DNA of 64,000 bases from Nannocystis pusilla (GTDB lineage Bacteria; Myxococcota_A; Polyangia; Nannocystales; Nannocystaceae), in contig NZ_JAIRAU010000001.1 of assembly GCF_020073745.1 (NCBI RefSeq), positions 496,001 to 560,000 of the forward strand. The letters are read 5' to 3'. The position numbers and the translations under genes were made by a program. The notes under the pieces are model-generated. The model saw only the letters and a program-made list of their open reading frames with translations, searched no databases and was not told the origin of the DNA. Numbering within the stretch: position 1 is the stretch's first letter; every line of letters starts with the position of its first letter. Shown here one piece after another: positions 20,245 to 28,675 of the stretch.

Positions 20245-23200
20245 ATGGCGACGCGGATCGGCAGGATCGCACGAGCGACGTTCAAGGGGGGCCTGGTGGC
20301 CCTGCTCGTCGTGGTCACGGCGCTGCTGCTGCTGCTGACGACCAACCTCGGGCTGCGCCTCGCGCTGCGGATCGGGCTGCCGATCTACAACGACGCGATC
20401 GCCGGCAGCGTCGCGATCGAGGGCGCCGAGGGCACGCTGCTCGGCTCGTTCGCGCTGCGCGGGGTGACGCTGGCCGACCGCGAGGGGCGCGCGCTGATCA
20501 CCGCCGACGCGCTCGCGGTCGAGTGGACGCCGCGGGCGCTGCTGGCCGGCGACCTGCAGGTCGACGCGCTGGCGCTCGAGCGGCCGCGCGTGTACCTGCC
20601 CGGGCTCGGCGGCGGCTTCGCCGACATCGCGCCGCCGGGCGATGATGTCCCGAAGGACATGTCCTTGCCGCCCGGCCCCGATCTGCCGCTGGCGATCGCG
20701 GCGACGCTGCGGCTGCGCGACGGCGCGGTGTTCATGGCCGACGGGTCGCCGATCGTCGAGGCGCTCGACCTCGACCTGCGGGCCCGCGGGGCCGGGCGGG
20801 TGGCCGAGGCGGAGCTGCTGGCGGGGCGCGGGCGCCTGTTCGGGCAGCGGGAGCTCGAGGCGATGACGCTGCGCGCGGGCTGGGCGGCGCCGGTGGCGAT
20901 GGTCGACGGGCTGCGGGTGGAGCTCGACACGGCAGTGCTCGAGATCCCGCAGGCGCGGCTCGACGTCCGCGCCTGGCGCGGGCTGCTCGACCTGCGCGCC
21001 CGTGCGGCGCTGGCCGGGCTGGCCGATTACCTGCCCGAAGGGACAGTCGAGAAGTTGATGGCGCCGGCGGGCACGCTCGAGCTCGCGGTCGCGGGCGAAG
21101 GTGACCCGGAGGACATGGCGGCCGAGGTCCGCGTCGCGCTGGCGCCGGGCGTCGCGCTGCGGCTGGCGGGCACGGGGGCGTGGCGCGGGACCCCGCAGGC
21201 CGACGTGACGCTGGCGGCCGACGTCGACCTGGCGCCGTGGACGGCGGCGCGGCTCGGGCGCGTGCGGCCGACGCTCGAGCTGCACGCGCGGCAGCTGGCG
21301 AGCCGGCGGATCGGCGTGGCCGGCGGGCTGCGCTGCCCGGAGTGCGCGCGCCTCGGCGGGGTGTCACTCGACGTCGAGGGCGTGGTGGCCGAGAACGGCC
21401 TGGCCCTCGAGACAGCCCTCGACGCCGCCGGGATCGGGGCGCTGGTCGACGTGGTGGTGATGAACGGCGGGCTGCGGCGGCTCGACTGGCGCCTGTCGGT
21501 GGTCGACATGGCGCGGCCGGCCGCGGTGGCGCGGCAATTCGCGGAGGTGCCGCCGGTGGAAGGGTCGCTGCGCGGCCGCGGGGCGTGCACCGGGCCCGAG
21601 CTGCGCTGCGCCGGCGCGCTCGAGCTGCGCCGGGTCGACGCCGCCGGGGTCGAGGTCGCGGACGCGCGGATCGACGTCGATGTCCTGAAGAACATGACCG
21701 AAGGGACACTCGCGCTGGCGGTCGACGGGCTGCGCGCGGGCGGGCAGACCGTCGAGCGCGGCGAGCTCCGGCTCGGGGTCGAGAAGCTGCCGGCCGGGCC
21801 GGTGGCCCCGCCGGTGCCGGCCGCGCTGCCGCCGCTGCACGCGACGCTGCAGGCGGGGCTGCGCGGGCCGGGCTCGCGGGTCGACGTCGACCTGTCTGTT
21901 CGGACAGGTCAGGAGATCGGCGCGGAGCTGCGGGCGCTGGCGGCCGACCACGCCGGCTTCCACGCCGAGCTCGAGCGGCCGGCGCGGGCGGTGCTGTCGG
22001 GCTCGCGGCTCGCGGTCGAGGGGCTGGCGCTGCAGGTCGCGGGCGGCCGGCTGGCGGTGGACGGGATCGTCGACGCCGAGGAGCCGAGCGATCTGCACGT
22101 CGATCTGTCGGGGCTGGCGCTGGCGCGCCTGCGGCCGCTGCTGCCGCGCTCGCTGCGGCCGGCCGGGGTGGCGTCGGCGAAGGTGCGGGTGCACGGGCGG
22201 CCCGAGGCGCCGGCGCTCGCGGCGAACGTGAGGGTCGCGCGCGCGGGGCTGCGCGGCGGGCGGCTCGGCGACCTCGAGCTCGCGGCGAAGCTCGAGGGCG
22301 GGCGCGCCGAGGTCGAGGCCGAGCTGCGCGGGCCGCTGGCGCGCCGGCTGCGGGTCGTCGCCGAGGCGCCGGTCCATGTGGACATGTCGCAACGGACAGG
22401 GTCTATCGGGCAGGACGGTTATGCGAAGATCGAGCTGCGGGCCCAGGACGTCCGGCTGGCGCGGCTGCGGCCGTGGCTGGCGCGGCCGGAGCTCGCCGGG
22501 CGGGTCGACGGGATGGCGCTCTTCGAGGCCAACGGCACCGGCGACCTGGCGACGCCGCGGCTGTTGACCGAGTGGCGCGCGCACGACCTGAGGGTCGGCG
22601 AGGCGCCGGTCGGCGACGTGGCGGTCAGCGTCAGTCACCGCGGCGAGTGGCTGCAGGGCAAGGTCGACGTCCACCGCAGCGGCGGGCGGGCGCGGCTCGA
22701 CGTGCAGGTGCCGATCGAGCTCGACCCGCTGCGCGGGCGCTTCGCCTGGCACAAGGAGCGCGAGCACCGGGGGCTGTTGCAGCTCGACGAGTTCGACGTC
22801 GCGCGCCAGCTCGACGCGATCGCGCCCGGGCACGACGCGGCCGGCACGCTGACGCTGCGCGCCGAACTGACGGGGCCCGCGACCGCGCCGGCGCTGCAGG
22901 CCGACCTGCGCGGCGAGGGCTTGATGCACCGGCGGATCGCCCTCGGCTCGGTCTCGCTGGCGGCGACCATGCGCGACGGCGGCGTCGCGGTCGACCTCTC
23001 GGGCGGCGGCGGTCAGGTCGGGCGCTTCCAGGTCCGCGCGCTGGCCCCGGTCGCGCTCGACGCCGCGGGCGTGCGCTGGCGTCGCGACGGCTGGTACGCG
23101 CTGAACCTCGACCTGCGCGAGCTCGAGCTGGCGCCGCTCGAGCCGCTGCTCGGGCTCAACCTCGGCGGGCGGATCACCGGCGGGGTGACCTTCGACGGCG

Positions 23201-25221
23201 CGGGCCGCCACCCCAAGCTGCAGGGAGCTGTCCGCGCGGACAGGTTGTCGTTCAAGGGCCAGCCGGTCGGCAACCTGCGCGTCGACCTCGACTACCGCGA
23301 CGGCGGGGCGAAGCTCGCGGGGCGCGGCAGGCTCGGCAAGAACACCCGCATCGAGCTCGACGGGCGCGTGCCGCTCGACGTCGACCTCGCGACCGGCGGG
23401 GTCGAGTGGGCGACCGAGCGGCCCGGCAAGGTCCGGCTCGACGTGATCGGGCTCGACCACGACGCGCTCGAGCCGTTCAGCCCGCTGCCGCAGCAGGCGC
23501 TGATCGCCCTCGACGTCCACGCGGAGGCCGACGTCGACGCCGAGCACGTGCGCGGCAAGGCGGCGGTGGCCGGGGAGATCGGGCACAAGGTGCTCGGCGG
23601 GCTGCCGCTCAAGATCGACGTCGCGGTCGACGACGTCAAACAGACGGTGCGCGGCAGCCTCGGCCGGCGCAACGAGAAGGGCTCGCTGTCGTTCACCGCC
23701 GACGCGACGGCGTCGATCCCGGAGCTGCGCCGCGGCGAGGCGGAGCTGCTGGCGACGCCGATCCGCGGCGACCTCGAGGCGAAGGCGACCGACCTGCGCT
23801 ACCTCAGCGGGTTCTTCCCCGAGGCGATCTACGACTTCACCGGCTTCTTCTCCAGCGAGGTCCAGGTGCGCGGCGCGCTCGGCAAGCCGACGTTCCGCGG
23901 GGCGGCGCGGCTGCAGAAGGGCGGCGTGACGGTGGTGGCGCTGCAGCAGCGGTTCCGCGACCTGAACTTCTCGCTCGCGGCCGACGGGCCGCGGCTCGAG
24001 CTGACCAGCCTGACGGCGACCAGCGGCGAGGGCCGGCTCAAGGCCAGCGGCGCGGCGACGTTCGCCGGCGGCGGCAAGCTGAACGCCGAGGCCTCGCTGG
24101 CCCTGAGCAAGTTCCCGGTGGTCCGCCCCGGGCTGCCGCAGATGATCGTCGACACCAAGGTGCGCGCCGGCATCAAGCGCGGCCCGCAGGGGCTCGGCGT
24201 GGCGATCGACGTCGACGGCGCGGAGGTGTGGGTGTCGGACCTGACGACGCGCGCGCCCGAACCGCTGCCCGAGAACGAGAACGTCAAGATCGTCACGGGG
24301 CCGCTGCCCGGGCTGCAGGCGGCTCTCGGCAGCCAGCCGGGCGCGACCGACCGGGTCCCGCCGGTGGTGATCGCCGAGGAGAGGACGATGCCGCCGACGA
24401 AGGAGGAGGTCGACCTCGAGGAGGTCGACACCAGCCACCTCGACCTCGAGGTGCGGCTGAAGTCGCCGGTGCACATCAAGGGGCCGTCGATGGACATGAA
24501 CTGGAGCGGCGCGCTCGCGCTGCACCGCAAGGGCGAGGAGGCCGAGGTCACCGGCGGCTTCCGCTCCGACCGCGGCCGCTTCGAGCTGCTCGGCAACCGC
24601 TTCACGATCGATCAGGGCCGCGTGTTCCTGCCGGAGGACGGCTCGACGGTCGACCCGTACCTCGACCTCACCGCCGACACGACGACGCCGCAGGCGGAGG
24701 TCACGGTGGCGATCCGCGGCCGCCTCAGCCGGCCCGAGCTGAAGCTGCGCTCGCGCCCGTCGCTGACCGAGGGGCAGATCTTCGCGCTGCTGCTGACGGG
24801 CACGGCCGACACGCAGGAGAGCGACCCGAAGAAGACGCAGGCGAGCGCGGCCGGGCTGCTGGTCAACTTCAGCAACCCGACGCTGTCGCGCTTCGCCGAC
24901 CAGAAGCTCGGCATCGACCGCATCAAGTTCGGCTTCGCCGACGACGTGACGCAGCCGGTGCTCAGCGTCGGCAAGCACCTGACGAAGAAGATCTACGCGG
25001 AGACGACGTACCACCACAACGCGCCGGCGCGGACCAACCGGATCCAGGGCTCGTTCGAGTACCGGTTCCGACCGTCGTGGTCGGTCGAGACGTTCTTCGG
25101 CGACGCGGCCGTCGGCGGGCTCGACCTGTTCTGGCGCCGCAGCTTCGGCCGCACGCAGGCCCCCGGCGAGGCGGCGGCCGAGCCGGCGAAGGGCACGACC
25201 AAGAACACGGCGCGCCGCTGA
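20245..25221 (+). CDS. tamB: TamB-like translocation/lipid-transport protein
   Basis: The 1,658-residue giant has one N-terminal anchor (GGLVALLVVVTALLLLLTT, about 15-33), then long AsmA-like beta-repeat stretches (SVAIEGAEGTLLGSFALRGV and similar), and a C-terminal TamB/DUF490 domain from about 1300, ending in the family's FTIDQGRVFLPEDGSTVDPYL, LRSRPSLTEGQIFALLL and FEYRFRPSWSVETFFGD. TamB spans the periplasm as a groove and works with TamA, encoded 16 bp upstream. At least four copies of the palindromic element lie inside the frame (20645, 21889, 22381, 23228) without interrupting it. The very long antisense frame is an artefact. Confidence 0.92.
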   Translation: MATRIGRIARATFKGGLVALLVVVTALLLLLTTNLGLRLALRIGLPIYNDAIAGSVAIEGAEGTLLGSFALRGVTLADREGRALITADALAVEWTPRALLAGDLQVDALALERPRVYLPGLGGGFADIAPPGDDVPKDMSLPPGPDLPLAIAATLRLRDGAVFMADGSPIVEALDLDLRARGAGRVAEAELLAGRGRLFGQRELEAMTLRAGWAAPVAMVDGLRVELDTAVLEIPQARLDVRAWRGLLDLRARAALAGLADYLPEGTVEKLMAPAGTLELAVAGEGDPEDMAAEVRVALAPGVALRLAGTGAWRGTPQADVTLAADVDLAPWTAARLGRVRPTLELHARQLASRRIGVAGGLRCPECARLGGVSLDVEGVVAENGLALETALDAAGIGALVDVVVMNGGLRRLDWRLSVVDMARPAAVARQFAEVPPVEGSLRGRGACTGPELRCAGALELRRVDAAGVEVADARIDVDVLKNMTEGTLALAVDGLRAGGQTVERGELRLGVEKLPAGPVAPPVPAALPPLHATLQAGLRGPGSRVDVDLSVRTGQEIGAELRALAADHAGFHAELERPARAVLSGSRLAVEGLALQVAGGRLAVDGIVDAEEPSDLHVDLSGLALARLRPLLPRSLRPAGVASAKVRVHGRPEAPALAANVRVARAGLRGGRLGDLELAAKLEGGRAEVEAELRGPLARRLRVVAEAPVHVDMSQRTGSIGQDGYAKIELRAQDVRLARLRPWLARPELAGRVDGMALFEANGTGDLATPRLLTEWRAHDLRVGEAPVGDVAVSVSHRGEWLQGKVDVHRSGGRARLDVQVPIELDPLRGRFAWHKEREHRGLLQLDEFDVARQLDAIAPGHDAAGTLTLRAELTGPATAPALQADLRGEGLMHRRIALGSVSLAATMRDGGVAVDLSGGGGQVGRFQVRALAPVALDAAGVRWRRDGWYALNLDLRELELAPLEPLLGLNLGGRITGGVTFDGAGRHPKLQGAVRADRLSFKGQPVGNLRVDLDYRDGGAKLAGRGRLGKNTRIELDGRVPLDVDLATGGVEWATERPGKVRLDVIGLDHDALEPFSPLPQQALIALDVHAEADVDAEHVRGKAAVAGEIGHKVLGGLPLKIDVAVDDVKQTVRGSLGRRNEKGSLSFTADATASIPELRRGEAELLATPIRGDLEAKATDLRYLSGFFPEAIYDFTGFFSSEVQVRGALGKPTFRGAARLQKGGVTVVALQQRFRDLNFSLAADGPRLELTSLTATSGEGRLKASGAATFAGGGKLNAEASLALSKFPVVRPGLPQMIVDTKVRAGIKRGPQGLGVAIDVDGAEVWVSDLTTRAPEPLPENENVKIVTGPLPGLQAALGSQPGATDRVPPVVIAEERTMPPTKEEVDLEEVDTSHLDLEVRLKSPVHIKGPSMDMNWSGALALHRKGEEAEVTGGFRSDRGRFELLGNRFTIDQGRVFLPEDGSTVDPYLDLTADTTTPQAEVTVAIRGRLSRPELKLRSRPSLTEGQIFALLLTGTADTQESDPKKTQASAAGLLVNFSNPTLSRFADQKLGIDRIKFGFADDVTQPVLSVGKHLTKKIYAETTYHHNAPARTNRIQGSFEYRFRPSWSVETFFGDAAVGGLDLFWRRSFGRTQAPGEAAAEPAKGTTKNTARR
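20645..20660. repeat. Intragenic palindromic element, tamB copy 1
   Basis: ATGTCC-CGAA-GGACAT has perfect 6-bp arms, with a further GTCC at 20661-20664. It encodes the DVPKDMS segment, a polar Pro-flanked loop unlike the surrounding beta repeats. Confidence 0.6.
21889..21910. repeat. Intragenic palindromic element, tamB copy 2
   Basis: GACCTGTC and GACAGGTC form perfect 8-bp arms around TGTTCG. It encodes LSVRTGQ. Two degenerate copies lie nearby (21031-21046 and 21680-21695). Confidence 0.65.
22381..22403. repeat. Intragenic palindromic element, tamB copy 3 (degenerate)
   Basis: Half-sites GACATGTC (22381-22388) and GGACAGG (22394-22400) face each other across CGCAAC-type spacing, with a third half-site GGGCAGGA just downstream. 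The segment encodes DMSQRTGS. Confidence 0.45.
23228..23243. repeat. Intragenic palindromic element, tamB copy 4
   Basis: CTGTCCGCGCGGACAG is an exact 16-bp palindrome; it encodes VRAD within the beta-repeat region. Confidence 0.6.
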
Positions 25222-25428
25222 CGCTGCTGCGGTGAATGCCCGCAAGGCCAGGTGATGCATTCTCGATGTCTGCAGCGCCCCGGGCGCCGACCGCGGCGGG
25301 CCTGCCGCGTCGCCAGGCGCGCGACCGCGTGAGCGCCGGAATGGCCGTGAAAACAGCGTTCGACGGGCGTAATCCGGTTCGCGCCGGTTGCAACCGCGAT
25401 CACACTGTGGGCAGGAGAAAGCGAAGAC

Positions 25429-25632
25429 ATGCGATCGATGAATCAAGATCAAGCGCAGGGGAAGTGGGATCAGCTGAAGGGCAAGGCCAAGCGGATCTGG
25501 GGCGAGCTGACCGACGACGATTTCCTCAAGGCAGAGGGCTCGGCCGACAAGCTGTACGGCATCATCCAGGAGCGCTTCGGCGACGGAAAGGAGGCGATTC
25601 AACGCAAACTCGAGGACCTCCATCTGCCATAG
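25429..25632 (+). CDS. CsbD-family stress protein
   Basis: The 67-residue hydrophilic helical protein has the CsbD signature (PF05532): QAQGKWDQLKGKAKRIWGELTDDDFLKAEGSADKL, then IIQERFGDGKEAIQRKLEDL. CsbD is part of the general stress regulon in Bacillus; its biochemical role is unknown. The first ATG (25429) follows AGGAG at 25413-25417; a second in-frame ATG (25438) is the alternative start. A strong intrinsic terminator follows at 25673. The gene is monocistronic. Confidence 0.88.
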   Translation: MRSMNQDQAQGKWDQLKGKAKRIWGELTDDDFLKAEGSADKLYGIIQERFGDGKEAIQRKLEDLHLP

Positions 25633-25672
25633 CAACGAAGCGCCGGCGACACGCAGCCGCCGGCTGAATCGT

Positions 25673-25716
25673 CGCGCCCGCCCCCTCACGCGATCGGGGG
25701 CGGGCGCGGCACTTTT
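25673..25716 (+). terminator. Intrinsic terminator after the CsbD gene
   Basis: CGCGCCCGCCCCC at 25673-25685 pairs perfectly with 25696-25708 (13 bp, 10-nt loop) and is followed by TTTT at 25713-25716, then AAAAA. This is the most classical rho-independent terminator in the window. Confidence 0.8.
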
Positions 25717-25890
25717 AAAAACAGTCAAAAGGGGCCGGAATACGGGCTCTGCTGGGCTCGCTGTCGCGAACGCGCCAATCGGTGAGCTGTGCACAATGTT
25801 TATGGGACGGCGAATCGATTGATTAATTCGGCCGGAGCGCGGTTGACCGGCCGGCGATCATGAACCACTCCTAAGACAGGAGGAATGACC

Positions 25891-26067
25891 ATGCTTCGTT
25901 GGGCTGCCGTTTTCTTCATCATCTCGATCATCGCCGCGATCTTCGGCTTCGGCGGGGTGGCGAACGCCGCCTCGGACGTCGCCCAGGTGCTGTTCTTCGT
26001 CTTCATCGTGATCTTCGCGGTGATGCTGGTGGCGGGCCTCGTCGCCGGCAAGAAGATCGCCGGCTGA
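25891..26067 (+). CDS. DUF1328 (YtjA-type) small membrane protein
   Basis: The 58-residue protein has two transmembrane helices, WAAVFFIISIIAAIFGFGGVA and VLFFVFIVIFAVMLVAGLVAG, matching DUF1328 (PF07043). Start choice: an ATG at 25885 exists, but the Shine-Dalgarno AGGAGG (25878-25883) is only 1 nt from it and 7 nt from the ATG at 25891; the latter also gives the family's MLRWA start. It is probably a stress-induced envelope protein like its neighbour CsbD; that link is inference from position. Confidence 0.88.
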   Translation: MLRWAAVFFIISIIAAIFGFGGVANAASDVAQVLFFVFIVIFAVMLVAGLVAGKKIAG

Positions 26068-26609
26068 CGCGTCCTCCGGGCGCGCGCTGTCCCGCGAGGG
26101 GACGGCCGCGCCGGACGGCGCGCGGTGGTCCCGCGAGAGGTGAGCGCCCGCCGGCAGCGCTCGTAGGAGCGTCAATCCCGGGTGGATGTCCGAGCGACGG
26201 CTCGAACCGTCGGGCGCTGCTCGCGGGTGCGAGTAGCGGGCTCGACCGCGGGCGTGCGGGTGCCGCAGATGCTCGAAGGGGCAGGTGCCGGGCGCAGGGG
26301 GCGCGACGCGCCGACCCCGCCGGGTCGTGCTTTCGGGAGGCATGTTCTGCGCTCGCAGAAGTCGTCGCTTGGGGCGACCTGCCCCGAACGCCATCTGTCG
26401 TGAGAGACAGGTGACGCGGTCGTCTGTCCGTGGTCACCACAATCGACCTGCAGACGCGGATTGCGAGGCGAGCGCACGGGCGCGAGCGAGCGAATGGCCA
26501 CACATGCAGGCCGGCAGTTATCCTCGGTTTGGCCGCAAATCCCCGTGCAGCGTGGCGTGCACGCAACTTTGCGTTTGAGTGGCTCGGCCGCGTGTGGCAC
26601 ACGTGGGCG
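26068..26609. other. Intergenic region rich in element half-sites
   Basis: No supported gene over about 540 bp. It contains several element-like pieces: GTCCC/GGGAC at 26089-26103, GGGGCAGGT near 26278, GCATGTTC near 26340, CGACCTGCCCCG near 26385 and the pair at 26393-26412. It presumably includes the promoter of the lipoprotein at 26610. Confidence 0.5.
26393..26412. repeat. Palindromic element copy
   Basis: ATCTGTC at 26393-26399 pairs with GACAGGT at 26406-26412 (seven pairs, one T-G) around GTGAGA. It lies among several isolated half-sites, about 200 bp before the next gene. Confidence 0.5.
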
Positions 26610-28520
26610 ATGCTGAAGTGCAGGAGTTTGTTCGGACTCGGGGCGATGTCGGCGGCGCTGCTGTCTGCGTGCGGCGACGACGGGAGGACCACGGCGGGGG
26701 CGACCGGCGTGACGGGGGTGACCGGAGTGACGGCGGCGACAGTCGGCCCGATGACGACCGACGCGGCGACCTCGACCGACGCGCCGACGACGTCGAGCGG
26801 CAGCGAGGGCACGGGCACCGCGAGCGCGAGCGAGGGCACGACCGAGGCGCTGACCACCGAGGCCAGCGGCGTGGGCACCAGCTCGACCGGCGACACCACC
26901 GGGCCGGTCACTGCGACGAACACGACCGAGAGCCCCGGCACGACCGACGGCCCGTGCGTGTGCAACCCCGGCGATCTGAACGGGTGCGACGGCGACCAGA
27001 TCCTGGTATGCGCCGACGACTGTCAGGGCTTCGAGCCGCAGCCCTGCCCCGGCAACGGCGAGACCTGCAAGGACGGGGCGTGCGGCACGAAGCTGTGCAA
27101 CCCGGGGCAGGTCCAGTGCGAGGGCCTCGACGCCGAGAAGATCTGCAACGCCAACGGCGACGGCTACGATCCGCCGGTCGCGTGCAGCCCGACCCAGCAG
27201 TGCGACTTCGGCGGCTGCACCGAGCTGTGCGACCTCGTACAGACGGCGCCGAGCTCGATCGGCTGCTCGTTCCTGGGTCACAAGATGGACAACTTCAACG
27301 ACGGGCAGGCCGACTCGCTGATCGTCGGCAACACGCACCCGACCAAGACGGCGCAGGTCCAGCTGTACTTCGTGCCGAACGGGACCAACGTCGAGCAGGC
27401 CCAGGGCGCGCCGATCAACCTCGCGCCCGGGATGACGTTCACGTTCACGATGAACAACCCGGCGCTCGACAAGAAGTCGGAGCTGCGCAAGGGCGGGGTC
27501 TACCGCGTCAGCAGCAACATCCCGATCATCGCCTACCTCCACTCGCCGCTCGGCCAGCAGGCGACCAACGACGCCTCGATGCTGCTGCCCGAGTACGCGC
27601 TGCGGCAGAACTACATCATTGCCTCGTGGAAGGACACGCACAACCAGTACCCGAGCTATTTCAACGTGATCGCGCTGCAGGACGGCACGACGGTCAAGTG
27701 GACGCCGCCGCAGAACACGCTGGCCGGCAACGGGGTGCCGGCGGTGAACGCAGGCGCGACCGGACAGGTGGCGATGAACCGGTTCGACACGCTGCAGGTG
27801 CGCGGGCCGGCGGCCGGCAGCGACGTGTCCGGCACCTACATCGAGGCCGACAAGCCGATCTGGGTGGTCGGCGCGGTCGAGTGCGTCAACGTGCCGACCT
27901 CCTCCGTCGGCTACTGCGACCACATCGAGGAGCAGATGCTGCCGCTCGACTATTGGGGCAAGACCTACGTCGGCGCCCACTCGCCGAAGCGCGGCAACGA
28001 GAAGCACTACTGGCGCGTGTTCGCCGGCGAGGACGCGACGACGATCTCGACCAACCCGGTCCAGCCGGGCACGCCCTTCGTCCTCAACAAGGGGCAGTAC
28101 AAGGACCTGGTGGTCGCCAACAACGTCAGCTTCATGTTCTCGGGCGACAAGCCGTTCCTGCCGGTGCAGTACCTCGAGAGCCAGAACGGCGGCGCCGGCA
28201 CCGGCGACCCGGCGATGTACCAGATGATCCCCGTCGAGCAGTTCCTCGACCGCTACGCGTTCGCCACCGGCACCGGCTACACCCACGACTACGTCCAGGT
28301 CATCCGCCAGGCGGGCGGCGCCGACGTCAAGGTCGACGGCGTGACCGTCGGCAACTACTACACCGTCGGCAGCTACGAGGTGGCCGACTACAAGATCGGC
28401 CAGGGCGGCCACCTCGCCGAGAGCACCGACCCGTTCGGCATCGTCAGCGTCGGCTACACCGACGTGACCTCGTACGCCTACCCCGGCGGCATGCGGCTGA
28501 AGGTCATCAACCCGCAGTGA
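26610..28520 (+). CDS. Cell-surface lipoprotein with IgGFc-binding-type domain
   Basis: The 636-residue protein has a lipobox Cys21 (SAALLSACGDD), a Thr/Ser/Gly-rich linker to about residue 110 and a Cys-rich region (about 112-200: CVCNPGDLNGCDGDQ, CKDGACGTKLCNPGQVQC). A long IgGFc-binding-type domain (PF17517) follows from about 230, with typical SNIPIIAYLHSPLG, NDASMLLPEYALRQNYIIASW and FNVIALQDGTTVKWTP. Such proteins are common in myxobacteria; adhesion is assumed, not shown. The frame runs upstream, but ATG 26610 starts the signal peptide. A 12-bp hairpin follows the stop. Confidence 0.85.
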   Translation: MLKCRSLFGLGAMSAALLSACGDDGRTTAGATGVTGVTGVTAATVGPMTTDAATSTDAPTTSSGSEGTGTASASEGTTEALTTEASGVGTSSTGDTTGPVTATNTTESPGTTDGPCVCNPGDLNGCDGDQILVCADDCQGFEPQPCPGNGETCKDGACGTKLCNPGQVQCEGLDAEKICNANGDGYDPPVACSPTQQCDFGGCTELCDLVQTAPSSIGCSFLGHKMDNFNDGQADSLIVGNTHPTKTAQVQLYFVPNGTNVEQAQGAPINLAPGMTFTFTMNNPALDKKSELRKGGVYRVSSNIPIIAYLHSPLGQQATNDASMLLPEYALRQNYIIASWKDTHNQYPSYFNVIALQDGTTVKWTPPQNTLAGNGVPAVNAGATGQVAMNRFDTLQVRGPAAGSDVSGTYIEADKPIWVVGAVECVNVPTSSVGYCDHIEEQMLPLDYWGKTYVGAHSPKRGNEKHYWRVFAGEDATTISTNPVQPGTPFVLNKGQYKDLVVANNVSFMFSGDKPFLPVQYLESQNGGAGTGDPAMYQMIPVEQFLDRYAFATGTGYTHDYVQVIRQAGGADVKVDGVTVGNYYTVGSYEVADYKIGQGGHLAESTDPFGIVSVGYTDVTSYAYPGGMRLKVINPQ

Positions 28521-28532
28521 TGTGAGCTGTCC

Positions 28533-28564
28533 CCGGGGGCATGTGCGAAGGGACATGCCCCCGG
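28533..28564 (+). terminator. Hairpin with embedded palindromic element
   Basis: CCGGGGGCATGT at 28533-28544 pairs perfectly with ACATGCCCCCGG at 28553-28564 around GCGAAGGG. It starts 12 bp after the lipoprotein stop. Core half-sites GGGGCATGT and GGACATGCC identify it as a family member. Confidence 0.7.
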
Positions 28565-28675
28565 TCCCGCGCCGGAGATGTGGGCTCGGAGAGCCGCGAG
28601 GTGTGCGCGAGACGGGGGCTGCCCGTCGCGCCGACGCTGGCGAGGGCGGGTGAAAGGCCCTAAGATCGGCGGCCG

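Noticed and set aside
25234..25262. GAATGC/GCATTC stem after tamB as an element or terminator
   Set aside because: Only 6-bp arms with a 17-nt loop and no T-run; too weak to call.
21364..25794. 1,476-codon frame antisense to tamB
   Set aside because: Translation is Arg/Leu/Gln/Val-rich shadow sequence of a confident TamB gene.
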